Source: Mixta gaviniae (GTDB lineage Bacteria > Pseudomonadota > Gammaproteobacteria > Enterobacterales > Enterobacteriaceae). Taken from it: a DNA stretch of 64,000 nt. Positions 20,258 through 31,365 of the stretch are shown here, in pieces. The notes beneath the pieces were generated by a model, which saw nothing but the letters and a program-made list of their open reading frames with translations, did not search any database and was not told where the DNA came from. The stretch covers positions 3,534,001 to 3,598,000 of the forward strand of contig NZ_CP026377.1 in assembly GCF_002953195.1 (NCBI RefSeq), read 5' to 3'. Made by a program: the position numbers and the translations under genes. How positions within the stretch are numbered: the stretch's first letter is position 1; every line of letters starts with the position of its first letter.

Positions 20258-21820
20258 CTAGCCTTTCTTCCCTGCCAGAAACGCCTCAAAGCTGAGCGTA
20301 TCCGCCGCTTCCAGCGCCTGTTGCGCCGTATGCGAGCGTGACGCTTCCTGAGTGAAATCTTCCGGCGTTAACACCTCTAACGGCTCGTCCGTTAGCATCT
20401 GACGATACTGTTCGGACAACGCCAGCCCGGTACCGCTGATGCCGTTATCCAGCATCGCCTGCAGAATGCGTGCGGAATAGGTTAGCGCAGGATCGTCGAA
20501 ACAGGCGACCAGACGATCGCAGACCTGCTGATATTCCGTGCCCTCAGACTGACGATCCAGCACTTCCGCTACGCGGCTGAGATCGGCGAACAGCGCCTTA
20601 CCCACGTCCGTCAGCGGCTGTTGCGCATCTTCGCAGCCCATGGCGATGGTCTGGTCCGGCTTACGGCCTTCCAGAATAACGCGGTTCCAGTTTTTACGCG
20701 CGCACTGCAGTTCGGCGCTGCTCATCTCAGGCGCATCCGCCAGGGTACACCAAATCAGGAACAGGTCGAGGAAGCGCACCTGCGTCTCATCAACGCCTAC
20801 CGGTGAGAACGGATTGATATCGAGCGAACGCACTTCGATATACTCAATGCCGCCACGCGCCAGCGCGTCGGAAGGCGCTTCGCCAGAGCGGGTGACGCGT
20901 TTAGGTCGAATCGGCGCGTACAGCTCGTTTTCGATCTGTAGCACGTTGGTATTCAGCTGCAGCCAGCGTCCTTCCTCATCCTTCACCCCCATACGCGCAT
21001 ACTCTTCAGACGGCGTTTTAATGGCGTTTTTCAGCGCGTCGACATAACCGTCGAGCGTATTGAAGGTGATGCCCAGGCTGCTTTGCGATTTATTGGTATA
21101 GCCCAGATCGCTTAAGCGCAGCGAAGTCGCATAGGGTAGCCAGAGCATGCCGCGCTCGTTGCGTTCAAACGGCAGGCTGCTCTCTTTGCCCTGCAGGAAG
21201 GTCGAACAGACCGCCGGCGAGGCGCCAAACAGATAAGGGATCACCCAGCCGAAGCGATAGTAATTGCGGATCAGGCGCAGGTAGCCGGCAGAGATCGCTT
21301 CTTTGCCGCTTTCCTCATCCTTCACGCCAGCCCAGGCCTGCCAAAAAGAGAGCGGCAGCGAGAAGTTATAATGCACGCCGGAAATGGTCTGCATCAGCGC
21401 GCCGTAGCGGTTTTTCAACCCTTCGCGATAGAGCGTCTTCATGCGGCCGATATTCGAACTGCCGTACTGCGCCAGCTGAATATCATCGCTGTTTTCAATC
21501 ACGCAGGGCATGCTGAAGGGCCACATACGCTCTTCGCCCAGCTCGCGCGCCACGTGACGATGAATATCGCGCAGAAAAGCGAGCAGATGATCGATATCCC
21601 GATCGACGGGGGTGATAAATTCCAGCAGCGATTCGGCGAAGTCAGTGGTGATCCATTTATGGGTCAGCGCTGCGCCGAGATGAGATGGATGGCCGGTAGT
21701 AGCCAGCTTGCCGTCGGGCCTGACGCGCAGTGTTTCACGCTCAATGCCGCGACCAATACCTTTCAGGGCGTCAGGGTGAGCTTCCAGCCAGGAAAGCGCC
21801 TGTGATACGTCCGGGATCAA
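20258..21820 (-). CDS. gshA: glutamate-cysteine ligase
   Basis: First, ATP-dependent step of glutathione synthesis: gamma-glutamylcysteine from Glu and Cys. 520 residues of the proteobacterial GshA type, with [44 protein letters not shown] and the [11 protein letters not shown] segment. I place the start at TTG (21820), as in E. coli. GGAGGT lies just before it, and similarity begins with the next residue (IPDVSQAL). An ATG 14 codons upstream has no ribosome binding site. The stop is five bases from MicA. Confidence 0.96.
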   Translation of the reverse strand: MIPDVSQALSWLEAHPDALKGIGRGIERETLRVRPDGKLATTGHPSHLGAALTHKWITTDFAESLLEFITPVDRDIDHLLAFLRDIHRHVARELGEERMWPFSMPCVIENSDDIQLAQYGSSNIGRMKTLYREGLKNRYGALMQTISGVHYNFSLPLSFWQAWAGVKDEESGKEAISAGYLRLIRNYYRFGWVIPYLFGASPAVCSTFLQGKESSLPFERNERGMLWLPYATSLRLSDLGYTNKSQSSLGITFNTLDGYVDALKNAIKTPSEEYARMGVKDEEGRWLQLNTNVLQIENELYAPIRPKRVTRSGEAPSDALARGGIEYIEVRSLDINPFSPVGVDETQVRFLDLFLIWCTLADAPEMSSAELQCARKNWNRVILEGRKPDQTIAMGCEDAQQPLTDVGKALFADLSRVAEVLDRQSEGTEYQQVCDRLVACFDDPALTYSARILQAMLDNGISGTGLALSEQYRQMLTDEPLEVLTPEDFTQEASRSHTAQQALEAADTLSFEAFLAGKKG

Positions 21821-21893
21821 AGTGACCTCCCGCTCAGAGAATAATTTATTTTTGTTCAGCATAATGTTAACCGTAGCCCCGATTCCATGTGAA

Positions 21894-22319
21894 TCAATGC
21901 CACCACGCCATGCCCTGTAAAGTTGCAGTCGCGACCACCACGTAACGCAGGGTTTTCCCGATAGCCAGAAACAGCACTACCGGCAGCCAAGAGAAACGCA
22001 ACCAACCGGCCAGAACGCACAGCAGATCGCCAATCAGCGGTAGCCAGCTGAACAGCAATGCTGCAGGACCCAACCGACGCAACCACGCCATTGCTGTGTC
22101 ATGCCATCGCCCCTGCTTTTGCGGCAGCAGGCGACCAATCACCACGTTTGTTAACCCGCCGAGCGTATTCCCCACGGCTGCAACAAAAACCAACCCTAAT
22201 GCCGGGAGCTTCCCGGCCAGTAACAGCGTAACCAACACGAGTTCAGAGCTGCCCGGAAGCAGCGTAGCGCTCAAAAAGCTGCTGCTGAATAACGCGCCGA
22301 AGCTCAGCAGGTCACTCAC
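21894..22319 (-). CDS. yqaA: inner-membrane protein YqaA (DedA-like)
   Basis: A 141-residue membrane protein of the SNARE-associated/DedA-related family, with four or five hydrophobic segments. [16 protein letters not shown] and [14 protein letters not shown] carry the conserved loop. E. coli YqaA is 142 residues. Function unknown; relatives act in lipid-carrier movement across the membrane. It overlaps the end of yqaB by four bases (ATGA). Confidence 0.93.
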   Translation of the reverse strand: MSDLLSFGALFSSSFLSATLLPGSSELVLVTLLLAGKLPALGLVFVAAVGNTLGGLTNVVIGRLLPQKQGRWHDTAMAWLRRLGPAALLFSWLPLIGDLLCVLAGWLRFSWLPVVLFLAIGKTLRYVVVATATLQGMAWWH

Positions 22320-22882
22320 AACAGACGGACATCCACCGCGTCCATGCCGGCGGCGCGCGCGGCCTGAAGGCCGAAATCGGCATCTTCAAACACTACGCAC
22401 TTTTGCGGCGGTACGCCCAGTAGCGCGGCGCACTGCAGAAATGTATCGGGTTCAGGCTTGTGACGCTGCACATCGTCCGCGCCGACGAGCGCGTCAAAAT
22501 AGTGGCGCAGCTGCAGATGCTGCAAAAGCGCCTCGGCCATGGCGTGTTCGCTGCCGGTGCCGATCGCCATCGGTTTGCGACCGTGATACGCCTTAACCAC
22601 CTCAATCAGCGGCAACGGACGCACGCTGTCGAACAGCATGGTATTAACCGCTGCGGTTTTCTCCGCCGCCAGCCGGTGAGGGTCGAGATCGGCCTGATGG
22701 CCGGCAATGATAAACTGCGCCACGCGCCAGGTCGGCGAGCCGTTAAGCCCAATCATCGCCTGCTCGTCAAACGTCATACCGTAGCGCGCCAGCACGTGCG
22801 CCCACGCCTGACGATGCGTCTGCTCGGTATCCAGGAGAGTCCCGTCCATATCGAAAATCAGTCCGTCATAACGATCGTACAT
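22316..22882 (-). CDS. yqaB: HAD phosphatase YqaB (fructose-1-phosphate / 6-phosphogluconate)
   Basis: A 188-residue cytoplasmic HAD phosphatase, the E. coli length. The nucleophile motif DMDGTLLDTE lies at about 11-20 and a helical cap follows. Motif II is GTGSE, and the Lys of motif III is in HKPEPDTF. Motif IV is FEDADFG. In E. coli the enzyme hydrolyses fructose-1-phosphate and related sugar phosphates. The ATG at 22882 was chosen over one five codons upstream to match E. coli. Confidence 0.94.
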   Translation of the reverse strand: MYDRYDGLIFDMDGTLLDTEQTHRQAWAHVLARYGMTFDEQAMIGLNGSPTWRVAQFIIAGHQADLDPHRLAAEKTAAVNTMLFDSVRPLPLIEVVKAYHGRKPMAIGTGSEHAMAEALLQHLQLRHYFDALVGADDVQRHKPEPDTFLQCAALLGVPPQKCVVFEDADFGLQAARAAGMDAVDVRLL

Positions 22883-23159
22883 ATCCTCTCCCGGCAATGA
22901 ATAAACGCACCTTTACTTTAACGTAAAGCAGGCAGATTGTCGCCGGTAGCAATGAACAGCAAATGCTTTGAATCCATTGAAGAATTCAGGAATCAGAAAA
23001 AGGTCAGGGAGTTAGCGACGCGCGAAGAAAGAGAATAGGCGATGAGAACAGGGGCAATCAGACAGCATAAAGCGGGTAACACAGGGAAACAACAGAATCA
23101 GAGGGGGTAACAGGATAACGCTGGAGGCAACCGGGAAGAGATAACACAAGAGAAGAAGA

Positions 23160-23236
23160 TGGTGCATCCGGGAGGATTCGAACCTCCGACCGCTCGGTTC
23201 GTAGCCGAGTACTCTATCCAGCTGAGCTACGGATGC
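23160..23236 (-). tRNA. tRNA-Arg (ACG), copy 3
   Basis: 77 nt including CCA, read on the minus strand. The anticodon loop CTACGAA gives ACG, which after A34 deamination reads CGU/CGC/CGA. Identical to the two copies upstream; the set corresponds to the argVYZQ cluster of E. coli. Confidence 0.97.
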
Positions 23237-23308
23237 ATCGGAAAAACTGAGGGAACTGCAACTGCCTGAAGATATACCGGGGAAGAAAGTCACTTTCTTC
23301 TGAGAATA

Positions 23309-23385
23309 TGGTGCATCCGGGAGGATTCGAACCTCCGACCGCTCGGTTCGTAGCCGAGTACTCTATCCAGCTGAGCTACGGATGC
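23309..23385 (-). tRNA. tRNA-Arg (ACG), copy 2
   Basis: 77 nt including encoded CCA, identical in sequence to its neighbours. It is separated from copy 3 by 72 bases of unrelated spacer, so processing is from one precursor. Confidence 0.97.
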
Positions 23386-23475
23386 ATAACACATTCTTGT
23401 ATAACGCAGGGTGCTGACAACTCACCGTGACACAGGCTGCTAACGCTGTATCGATTTACTTCACAATTGCTGAGA

Positions 23476-23552
23476 TGGTGCATCCGGGAGGATTCGAACC
23501 TCCGACCGCTCGGTTCGTAGCCGAGTACTCTATCCAGCTGAGCTACGGATGC
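23476..23552 (-). tRNA. tRNA-Arg (ACG), copy 1
   Basis: 77 nt including CCA with anticodon ACG, 11 bases downstream of serV in the same transcript. Confidence 0.97.
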
Positions 23553-23563
23553 ATCTCAAAAAA

Positions 23564-23656
23564 TGGCGGTGAGGGAGGGATTCGAACCCTCGATGCAGCT
23601 TTTGACCGCATACTCCCTTAGCAGGGGAGCGCCTTCAGCCTCTCGGCCACCTCACC
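23564..23656 (-). tRNA. serV: tRNA-Ser (GCT)
   Basis: 93 nt with a long variable arm typical of tRNA-Ser. The anticodon in CTGCTAA is GCT (reads AGU/AGC) and CCA is encoded. First tRNA of the serV-argV-type operon, the E. coli order next to csrA. Confidence 0.97.
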
Positions 23657-23720
23657 TTACGCGTTCTTACGAACTGTGCTGCTGAACTTTGTTTCCGCTC
23701 ATCGGCACTGCGTGGCGCAC

Positions 23721-23748
23721 ATATTACTTTCCCGGACTTATAAGTCAA
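23721..23748 (-). promoter_or_regulatory. promoter of the serV-tRNA-Arg operon
   Basis: Minus-strand -35 TTGACT (23748-23743), 16 bases, -10 TAATAT (23726-23721), then a GC-rich discriminator (GTGCGCC) typical of stringently controlled stable-RNA promoters. The 12-base palindrome GACTTATAAGTC (23735-23746) overlaps the -35. Confidence 0.8.
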
Positions 23749-23899
23749 ACAATTTTTCCCAACAAATTTTCATTTGCACAAAAGCCACGCAATTTGCATG
23801 TTTTGCCGACAAAAAGAGTGATTAATCAACAGCGAAACCGGGAGGAGTTCACAAACTGGCATAAAACGTGGAAGAAAAGATTGGGCGGGGAAATGCATT

Positions 23900-23926
23900 G
23901 CGCCTCACTATAAAGGAGCGAGGCGC
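23900..23926 (-). terminator. possible csrA terminator hairpin
   Basis: GCGCCTC and GAGGCGC arms enclose a 13-base loop 20 bases past the csrA stop. There is no T run, so this is a weak call. The 289 bases from serV to csrA hold no gene. Confidence 0.4.
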
Positions 23927-23945
23927 GCGATTCGGTATAGCTTTT

Positions 23946-24125
23946 TTACTGAGGTTGGCTCTTTTCAGCCTGAATGCGCTGATAGATCTCTTCACGGTGT
24001 ACTGAAACCTCTTTCGGCGCGTTCACGCCGATACGTACCTGGTTACCTTTGACGCCCAGTACCGTTACCGTCACCTCATCGCCAATCATGAGGGTTTCAC
24101 CAACTCGACGAGTTAGAATAAGCAT
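23946..24125 (-). CDS. csrA: carbon storage regulator CsrA
   Basis: A 59-residue homodimeric RNA-binding protein that binds GGA in mRNA leaders to repress or stabilise them, controlling glycogen, motility and biofilm. It reads [20 protein letters not shown] and includes the RNA-contact residues Leu4 and Arg44 (VHREEIYQ). The C-terminus SQPQ is two residues shorter than in E. coli. The leader CAAGGAGCAAAGAATG, with GGA in the Shine-Dalgarno, is the autoregulatory CsrA target of E. coli. It lies between alaS and the tRNAs as in E. coli. Confidence 0.97.
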
Positions 24126-24316
24126 TCTTTGCTCCTTGAAAGATTAAAAGAGTCGGGCCTGTCGGGTCCCCGGCATTATCCATCATATAGCGCTAAACGT
24201 AGATGATGACAAATACATCAAAGCATCTTGTCACGCCAATACATTCTGCTGATAGTTAGTTTAGCCGAAATCATTACCCGCAACCTGACTTTGTTATTAC
24301 AGAGTACGGATTGCAT

Positions 24317-24352
24317 TAAAAAGCGCCAACGGAGGAGATCCGCGGCGCTTTC
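24317..24352 (-). terminator. alaS terminator
   Basis: Minus strand: AAGCGCC, a 16-base loop, GGCGCTT followed by T residues, 20 bases past the alaS stop. Confidence 0.75.
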
Positions 24353-24372
24353 CGCACTGCTTTTTTTATCTC

Positions 24373-27000
24373 TTACAGCCTGGAGGCAACCCAGGACTCG
24401 ACGCCGGCCAATGCCGCAGGCAACGCCTGTGCATCGGTGCCGCCCGCCTGGGCCATATCCGGGCGACCGCCGCCCTTGCCGCCGACCTGCTGCGCGACCG
24501 CGCCAATCAGTTCGCCCGCCTTCACGCGGTCGGTCAGATCTTTGGTTACGCCGGCGATCAGGGAGACCTTCCCTTCCGCCACGGTAGCCAGCACGATGAC
24601 CGCCGAGCCCAGCTGATTTTTCAAATCATCAACCATGGTGCGCAACAGCTTCGGTTCTACATTGCTCAGCTCGCTGACCAGCAGCTTAACGCCGCCGATA
24701 TCAACCGCTTTACTGCTCAGCGAGGCGCTTTCCTGCGCCGCCTGCTGATCTTTCAGCTGCTGCAGCTCTTTTTCCAGCGCGCGCGTATGCTCCAGCACGG
24801 CACGCACTTTTTCATTCAGGTTGCTGCTGTTGGCCTTCACCAGCTGCGCGATATCCTGCAACTGCTCAGCCTGCGCGTTCACCTGCGCCAGCGCGGCTTC
24901 ACCGGTGATCGCTTCGATACGGCGCACGCCGGCAGCGGTGCCCGATTCGGAAGTGATGCGGAACAGGCCGATATCGCCGGTACGGCTGGCATGCGTGCCG
25001 CCGCAAAGCTCGGTGGAGAAGTCGCCCATGCTCAGCACGCGCACGCGCGCGTCATATTTTTCGCCGAACAGCGCCATCGCGCCCTTCGCCCTCGCCTCTT
25101 CGAGATCCATGATATTGGTCTCAACCGGCAGGTTGCGGCGGATCTGCGCGTTGACGATATCCTCAACCTGACGGATCTCCTGCGCCTTCATCGCTTCCGC
25201 ATGGGAGAAATCGAAACGCAGGTACTTATCGTTAACCAGCGAGCCTTTCTGCGCCACATGATCGCCCAGGACCTGACGCAGCGCCGCATGCAGCAGGTGC
25301 GTGGCGGAGTGATTCAGACGAATACGCGCGCGACGCGCCTCATCAACCTGCGCATCCAGACGATCGCCGACGCGCAGATGGCCGGCAGCAAGTTTGCCAA
25401 TATGGCCGATAGCCTGACCATATTTCTGCGTATCGCTGACGCGGAATTCGGCGTTAACGCCTTTCAGCACGCCGGTATCGCCGACCTGGCCGCCCGATTC
25501 GCCATAGAACGGCGTTTCGTCCAGCACAATCACGCCTTCCTGACCGGCGCTGATCTCATCAGCAGGCTGGCCGTCGACGTAGATCGCGGTGATCGCGGCT
25601 TTCAGCGCCAGGCTGTCATAGCCTTTAAACGCCGAAGCGGCATCAATGCTGATGACATTGCTGTAGTCGGCGCCGAAGCCGCTGGCTTCACGGGCGCGCT
25701 GACGCTGCTGCTCCATCGCCTTTTCGAAGCCCTGCTCGTCGATTTTCAGATTGCGTTCGCGGCAGACATCCGCCGTCAGATCCGCCGGGAAGCCGAAGGT
25801 GTCATACAGACGGAACACCGTTTCACCATCCAGCGTGTCGCCCTGCAGGTTAGCCAGCTCTTCATCCAGCAGCGCCAGACCGCGCTCCAGGGTTTTAGCG
25901 AACTGCTCTTCTTCGCTTTTCAGAATTTGCTCAACCTGTGCCTGCTGGCGCTGCAGATCTTCGCCAGCGCTGCCCATGACCTCAATCAGCGGACCGACCA
26001 GCTTATAGAAGAAGCTGCCTTTGGCACCCAGCATGTTGCCGTGACGCACCGCGCGACGAATAATGCGGCGCAGCACGTAGCCGCGGTTTTCATTGGACGG
26101 GATCACGCCATCGGCGATCAGGAAGGCGCAGGAGCGGATATGGTCGGCGATAACGCGCAGCGACTTATTGCTTAAGTCGGTGGCGCCGGTCACTTCCGCA
26201 ACGGCTTTGATCAGCTTCTGGAACAGATCGATTTCATAGTTGGAGTTCACATGCTGCAGCACGGCGGAGATACGCTCCAGACCCATGCCGGTGTCTACCG
26301 ACGGCTTCGGCAGCGGCAGCATGGTGCCGTCAGGCTGACGGTTGAACTGCATGAACACGATGTTCCAGATCTCGATATAGCGATCGCCATCCTCTTCCGG
26401 GCTGCCCGGCGGGCCGCCGTAGATATGGTCGCCATGATCGTAGAAAATCTCGCTGCACGGGCCGCACGGGCCGGTATCGCCCATCTGCCAGAAGTTATCT
26501 GACGCGTAAGCGCTGCCCTTGTTGTCGCCGATGCGGATAATGCGTTCATGCGGCACGCCGATATCGTTGGCCCAGATATCATACGCTTCGTCATCGGTCG
26601 CATAGACAGTCACCCACAGACGCTCTTTCGGCAGGTTGAACCATGACGCGGAGGTCAGCAGCTCCCATGCGAAGGCGATAGCTTCTTTTTTGAAATAGTC
26701 GCCAAAGCTGAAGTTGCCCAGCATTTCAAAAAAGGTGTGGTGACGTGCGGTATAGCCGACGTTTTCCAGATCGTTATGTTTACCACCGGCGCGTACGCAG
26801 CGCTGTGAAGTGGTGGCACGCGAGTAGCTGCGCTTGTCCTGCCCCAGGAAAACATCTTTAAACTGGTTCATCCCGGCGTTGGTAAACAGCAACGTCGGAT
26901 CGTTATTCGGTACGAGGGAGCTGCTGGCAACAACCTGATGTCCCTTGCTATGGAAAAAATCGAGAAACGTTTGACGGATCTCAGCAGTACTCTTGCTCAT
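24373..27000 (-). CDS. alaS: alanyl-tRNA synthetase
   Basis: Charges tRNA-Ala and edits Ser and Gly mischarging. Start at [16 protein letters not shown], 875 residues (E. coli 876); 47 further upstream codons have no similarity. Class II catalytic core (1-460) with [14 protein letters not shown]. Editing-domain zinc site HSATHLLH (near 564) with [10 protein letters not shown] (near 666). C-terminal oligomerisation/DHHA1 domain with [12 protein letters not shown]. It follows recX across a 137-base gap. Confidence 0.98.
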   Translation of the reverse strand: MSKSTAEIRQTFLDFFHSKGHQVVASSSLVPNNDPTLLFTNAGMNQFKDVFLGQDKRSYSRATTSQRCVRAGGKHNDLENVGYTARHHTFFEMLGNFSFGDYFKKEAIAFAWELLTSASWFNLPKERLWVTVYATDDEAYDIWANDIGVPHERIIRIGDNKGSAYASDNFWQMGDTGPCGPCSEIFYDHGDHIYGGPPGSPEEDGDRYIEIWNIVFMQFNRQPDGTMLPLPKPSVDTGMGLERISAVLQHVNSNYEIDLFQKLIKAVAEVTGATDLSNKSLRVIADHIRSCAFLIADGVIPSNENRGYVLRRIIRRAVRHGNMLGAKGSFFYKLVGPLIEVMGSAGEDLQRQQAQVEQILKSEEEQFAKTLERGLALLDEELANLQGDTLDGETVFRLYDTFGFPADLTADVCRERNLKIDEQGFEKAMEQQRQRAREASGFGADYSNVISIDAASAFKGYDSLALKAAITAIYVDGQPADEISAGQEGVIVLDETPFYGESGGQVGDTGVLKGVNAEFRVSDTQKYGQAIGHIGKLAAGHLRVGDRLDAQVDEARRARIRLNHSATHLLHAALRQVLGDHVAQKGSLVNDKYLRFDFSHAEAMKAQEIRQVEDIVNAQIRRNLPVETNIMDLEEARAKGAMALFGEKYDARVRVLSMGDFSTELCGGTHASRTGDIGLFRITSESGTAAGVRRIEAITGEAALAQVNAQAEQLQDIAQLVKANSSNLNEKVRAVLEHTRALEKELQQLKDQQAAQESASLSSKAVDIGGVKLLVSELSNVEPKLLRTMVDDLKNQLGSAVIVLATVAEGKVSLIAGVTKDLTDRVKAGELIGAVAQQVGGKGGGRPDMAQAGGTDAQALPAALAGVESWVASRL

Positions 27001-27137
27001 AAATATCCTGGAATACGCTAACGAAGGTTCTTCCCTTTGCACCGGGCGGGCGTTCCACACGGCTGCGTGAAGAGTTACCAACAAAAAGTGGGAATAAGAT
27101 AAATTTTCTTCAGTACGAAGTAAAATCCCATCTCGAT

Positions 27138-27647
27138 TCAATCACTATAATTTCGGAAAATCGACTGGATATCTTCCATAAAAAAGCCTTTTGCCTGTAA
27201 GTAGCGCATCACTTTGGCCTTTTCTTTCCATTCCGTCGGCAGCGGCAGACCGAATTTACGCTCCGCAGCGTCGAAAGCCTGTGCGGACCAGTCAATCTCG
27301 CTCTCAGCCAGCGCGCTTTCCGCCAGCTCGCGGCCAATGCCTTTTTGCGTCAGCTCCATACGGATGCGCTGCGGGCCGTAGCCTTTGCGGCTGCGGCTGA
27401 CGACGAAACGCTGGGCGAAACGCGTATCGTCCAGCCACTGATGCTCATAGCACCAGGCGACCAGCTGCTCCAGCAGCTCGTCGGGGATCTCTTCAGCCTG
27501 TTCCTCATTGCGCATCGCCGCACGCGCAGCTGACTGCATGATTTTACGGCGGAATTCCGCTTCGCTGTGATCGCGCATCGCCAGAATACGCGTGGCGCGA
27601 TCCAACAGGCGAGCAAACGTCACCGGTTTTGCGGGCTTGTCAGTCAT
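27138..27647 (-). CDS. recX: regulatory protein RecX
   Basis: Modulates RecA by capping or destabilising filaments. 169 residues (E. coli 166), made of three-helix repeats with the signature [21 protein letters not shown]. The start at MTDKPAKPV is preferred to an ATG 24 codons upstream, which would add a hydrophobic segment absent from the family. It lies downstream of recA past a leaky-looking terminator, the known arrangement for keeping RecX below RecA. Confidence 0.95.
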   Translation of the reverse strand: MTDKPAKPVTFARLLDRATRILAMRDHSEAEFRRKIMQSAARAAMRNEEQAEEIPDELLEQLVAWCYEHQWLDDTRFAQRFVVSRSRKGYGPQRIRMELTQKGIGRELAESALAESEIDWSAQAFDAAERKFGLPLPTEWKEKAKVMRYLQAKGFFMEDIQSIFRNYSD

Positions 27648-27739
27648 GGCGTTTCCGTCAGGGTTGAAAAGTACAATTGAGGATAAAGCGAGGGTAGCGA
27701 GAATCAGGGCGGGATACAAAGATTTAGCGCCATAAGCGC

Positions 27740-27770
27740 AAAAACCCCGGCCAGCTGGGCTGACCGGGGT
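27740..27770 (-). terminator. recA terminator with read-through to recX
   Basis: Minus strand: ACCCCGGTCAGCC-CA-GCTGGCCGGGGT followed by T4, six bases past the recA stop. In E. coli partial read-through here gives recX expression. Confidence 0.87.
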
Positions 27771-27775
27771 GAAGA

Positions 27776-28858
<1,083 letters not shown>

Positions 28859-28916
28859 TCATGCAGGGGTAAAGCACGCCACCAGGGTGGACAATGCTCT
28901 CGTTCGTTGGATAGTA

Positions 28917-28944
28917 ATTATACTGTATAATCATACAGTATCAA
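28917..28944 (-). promoter_or_regulatory. recA promoter with LexA (SOS) operator
   Basis: Minus-strand -35 TTGATA (28944-28939) and -10 TATAAT (28922-28917) are spaced by 16 bases. The spacer is exactly the LexA core CTGT-N8-ACAG (28923-28938), and the 20-base operator TACTGTATAATCATACAGTA (28921-28940) has perfect outer bases. LexA binding would block both promoter elements. Confidence 0.95.
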
Positions 28945-29441
28945 GTCAAATTTTTGAGAAAATCATCCTGCAGCGTTTGCAGCGCCAGCGCCACGGTTTG
29001 ACGCCGCACCGCATCACGATCTCCCTGAAAAACCTCATGTTTTGCCACCAGCTGACCGCCGCGAGTGGCGAAGCCAAACCAGACGGTTCCCACCGGTTTC
29101 TCCGCGCTGCCGCCGTCCGGTCCGGCGATGCCGCTGACCGCAATGGCGAAGTCGGCGCCCGCTGCTTTTAACGCGCCGGCGGCCATTTCTTTAACCACCT
29201 GTTCGCTGACCGCGCCCCACTGCTGCAGGGTGGTTTCGGCAACGCCTACCATCTGCTGTTTCGCCTCATTACTGTAGGTGATAAACGCGCGCTCAAACCA
29301 GGCGGAGCTGCCGGCCACATCGGTCAACACCTTGGCAATCCAGCCGCCGGTGCAGGATTCGGCGGTAGTCACCGTCGCACGGAGCTGCAGCAAGCGTTGC
29401 CCGGTAAGCATGCTTAATTCGTTCAGCCGATCGTCAGTCAT
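28941..29441 (-). CDS. pncC: nicotinamide-nucleotide amidase PncC
   Basis: Deamidates NMN to nicotinate mononucleotide in pyridine nucleotide salvage. 166 residues of CinA C-terminal type, with ATVTTAESCTGGWIAKVLTD, the SGIAGPDGGS loop and GDRDAVRRQ. Start at 29441; an adjacent ATG at 29444 is possible. Its TGA stop (28943-28941) lies within the recA -35 hexamer, so the end of pncC and the recA promoter overlap. Confidence 0.95.
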   Translation of the reverse strand: MTDDRLNELSMLTGQRLLQLRATVTTAESCTGGWIAKVLTDVAGSSAWFERAFITYSNEAKQQMVGVAETTLQQWGAVSEQVVKEMAAGALKAAGADFAIAVSGIAGPDGGSAEKPVGTVWFGFATRGGQLVAKHEVFQGDRDAVRRQTVALALQTLQDDFLKNLT

Positions 29442-29791
29442 CATCCCATCCTTGTTAGCGATATCAGTCAACGTTAGCAATAAACCTGGCGCAAAGCGCA
29501 CCCTTTTCACCGTTTATCACGATGACATTGCGCTTTTGCGAGGCGGGTTCCTGCGCTATATGAGGGCTGCAGGCGATTAAGCAAGGCGAACGGCGGATTT
29601 ATTCTCGCTGTCGGGACACGCAACGTGTCCGTTGACGAAGCTGCCAAGGGGCGCAGACCCGGACGGATCGGGCGCGCATTAAGTAAAGACGAAAATTGCG
29701 ATCGCGGTTGGATTATTGTGCTGACCGCTGTGACACCGGCGCGGAAAGACGATTAAGTTAAAACAATGTTTCATTTTTATCAGGAGAAAGT
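29442..29791. other. pncC to aldolase intergenic region
   Basis: 350 bases without a gene between divergent genes. The clear element is a hairpin GGACACG-CAA-CGTGTCC (29614-29630). Bases 29690-29770 presumably contain the aldolase promoter, but no convincing -35/-10 pair stands out. Confidence 0.5.
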
Positions 29792-30679
29792 ATGGCATCG
29801 CAACCTGAATTTTCCGGCGTCTGGTGTCCGTCAGTTACGCCTTTTACGCCCGATGACCGCATCGACTTCGACGCGCTGGGGCATCATTTCGCGCGCCTCG
29901 ACGCTTCCGGCATCGATACGCTACTGCTGATGGGCAGCATCGGCGAATTCGCTTCTCTGTCACAGGCGGAGCGCAAGCTGCTGCTGCGTGAAGCGCGCCG
30001 GATGTCGCGGCTTAGCATGGTAGCCAACGTCTCCAGCACCTGCCGCGCTGATATGGTGGAGCTGGCGCATCTGGCGTGGGAAAGCGGCTATGACGCGGTG
30101 ATGGTGCTGCCGCCCTGGTATTACGGGCAAACCCGCCGCCAGCTGTTAAGCTACTATCGTCAGCTGGACAGCGAACTGGGCGGCAAGTGGTTCGCCTATA
30201 ATTTCCCGGCACGCACCGGCTGCGATCTGGACGCCGCGCTGGTGGCAGAACTGGCGGCAGAGCTGCCGCGCTTTATCGGGATAAAGGATACGACGGACGC
30301 GCTTTCCCATAACCGCGCATTAATTGAAGAGACGAAAAAGGTGCGCGCCGACTTCGCCGTGCTTTCCGGCTACGACGAATATTTGCTGCCGAACCTGCTG
30401 GCCGGTGGGGCTGGCGTGATCTGCGGGCTGAACAATCTGGTGCCCGCCATGTTTGCCGAAGCGATGCACGCCTGGCGCGCGGGCGATCTGGCCGCGCTCA
30501 GCCAGTTTCAGCAGCGCATCGGCAAGCTGATGGCGATCTACAGCGTTGGAGATGATTTCGTCACCACCATTAAAACCGCGGTGGCGCGTAAATTTGGCTA
30601 TATGACGCCGCTGTCGCGCAACAGCGGCGGCGCGCTCAGCGAGGCGCAGTGCGACGCCATCGATATGCTGTTCAGCTAA
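29792..30679 (+). CDS. DHDPS/NAL-family aldolase, KDG-aldolase-like
   Basis: A 295-residue TIM-barrel class I aldolase. The Schiff-base lysine is Lys165 in FIGIKDTT and the partner tyrosine Tyr136 in AYNFPARTG. The substrate loop GSIGEFASLS replaces the GTTGE of true DapA. These features resemble E. coli YagE and YjhH (2-keto-3-deoxygluconate aldolases) more than dihydrodipicolinate synthase. AGGAG precedes the start. It stands alone with no sugar-acid dehydratase or transporter beside it. E. coli has no such gene between pncC and mutS. Substrate is inferred only. Confidence 0.82.
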   Translation: MASQPEFSGVWCPSVTPFTPDDRIDFDALGHHFARLDASGIDTLLLMGSIGEFASLSQAERKLLLREARRMSRLSMVANVSSTCRADMVELAHLAWESGYDAVMVLPPWYYGQTRRQLLSYYRQLDSELGGKWFAYNFPARTGCDLDAALVAELAAELPRFIGIKDTTDALSHNRALIEETKKVRADFAVLSGYDEYLLPNLLAGGAGVICGLNNLVPAMFAEAMHAWRAGDLAALSQFQQRIGKLMAIYSVGDDFVTTIKTAVARKFGYMTPLSRNSGGALSEAQCDAIDMLFS

Positions 30680-30712
30680 TGGCGGCGCGGCGGCTGACGC
30701 CGCGCCTGCGCG

Positions 30713-31054
30713 TTAGATCTTTTTCACAAACTCCGATTTCAGCTTCATCGGGCCGAAGCCGTCGATCTTGCAATCGATATTATGATCGCCTTCCACCAGG
30801 CGGATCCCTTTTACTTTGGTGCCGATCTTCAGCGCCGAAGAGCTGCCTTTCACTTTCAGATCTTTAATCACCGTCACGCTGTCGCCGTCCGCCAGCAGCG
30901 TGCCGTTGGCGTCGCGCACCGTTAATCCCTCATCCTGTGCGGTATTTGTCGCCTGCAAAGACCAGATGTGGCCGCACTCGGGGCAGTTTAGCGCGTCGCC
31001 ATCCTGCCAGGTATATTCGGAATGGCATTCGGGGCAAGAAGGTAAAGTCTGCAT
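30713..31054 (-). CDS. yjdM: zinc-ribbon protein YjdM (PhnA)
   Basis: A 113-residue protein of the former PhnA family. An N-terminal zinc ribbon CPEC...CPEC (about residues 8-27) precedes an SH3-like domain, [27 protein letters not shown], conserved with E. coli YjdM (111 residues). It was once misnamed a phosphonoacetate hydrolase; function is unknown. In E. coli it lies next to phn genes, so its position here by mutS is different. Convergent with the aldolase gene. Confidence 0.93.
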   Translation of the reverse strand: MQTLPSCPECHSEYTWQDGDALNCPECGHIWSLQATNTAQDEGLTVRDANGTLLADGDSVTVIKDLKVKGSSSALKIGTKVKGIRLVEGDHNIDCKIDGFGPMKLKSEFVKKI

Positions 31055-31365
31055 TACAACCTCATCAATAAAAACCCGGGCGGGTCTACAAAAAAGGCGG
31101 CCATTCTATAACCTTAATTTTGATGTGGATAGCATTTCTTCTGCCGGGCGCGTATTAAGGCGTCGCTTTCCCTGCTCTTTTGCGAGGCGCGCCGAAAAAG
31201 CGTCAGCGGGAACCGGATAACGCTCCCGCTCCAGCGTTGCGCCTGCTAAGGTCGGGTAGCGCTTTAGGTGCATTAACGATAGGATCCGCCTCAATACCCA
31301 GAACGCCGCAGATATCAACAGGAACACGCAAGTTGAGTGACATGACCGCAAAAGGATCAACAGAT
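31055..31365. other. yjdM-mutS intergenic region
   Basis: Divergent 311-base region with no gene. It must contain the yjdM and mutS promoters. CCCGGGCGGGT near 31075 begins a G/C stretch, but I see no clear operator or repeat. Confidence 0.5.

Noticed and set aside
23160..23552. Three identical 77-base repeats with variable spacers, superficially array-like.
   Set aside because: Each folds as a complete tRNA-Arg with encoded CCA; these are tRNA genes, not CRISPR repeats.
23160..23945. Checked the tRNA cluster as a prophage or island attachment site.
   Set aside because: Both flanks are core genes in E. coli order (yqaB and csrA), with no integrase or duplicated tRNA 3' end.
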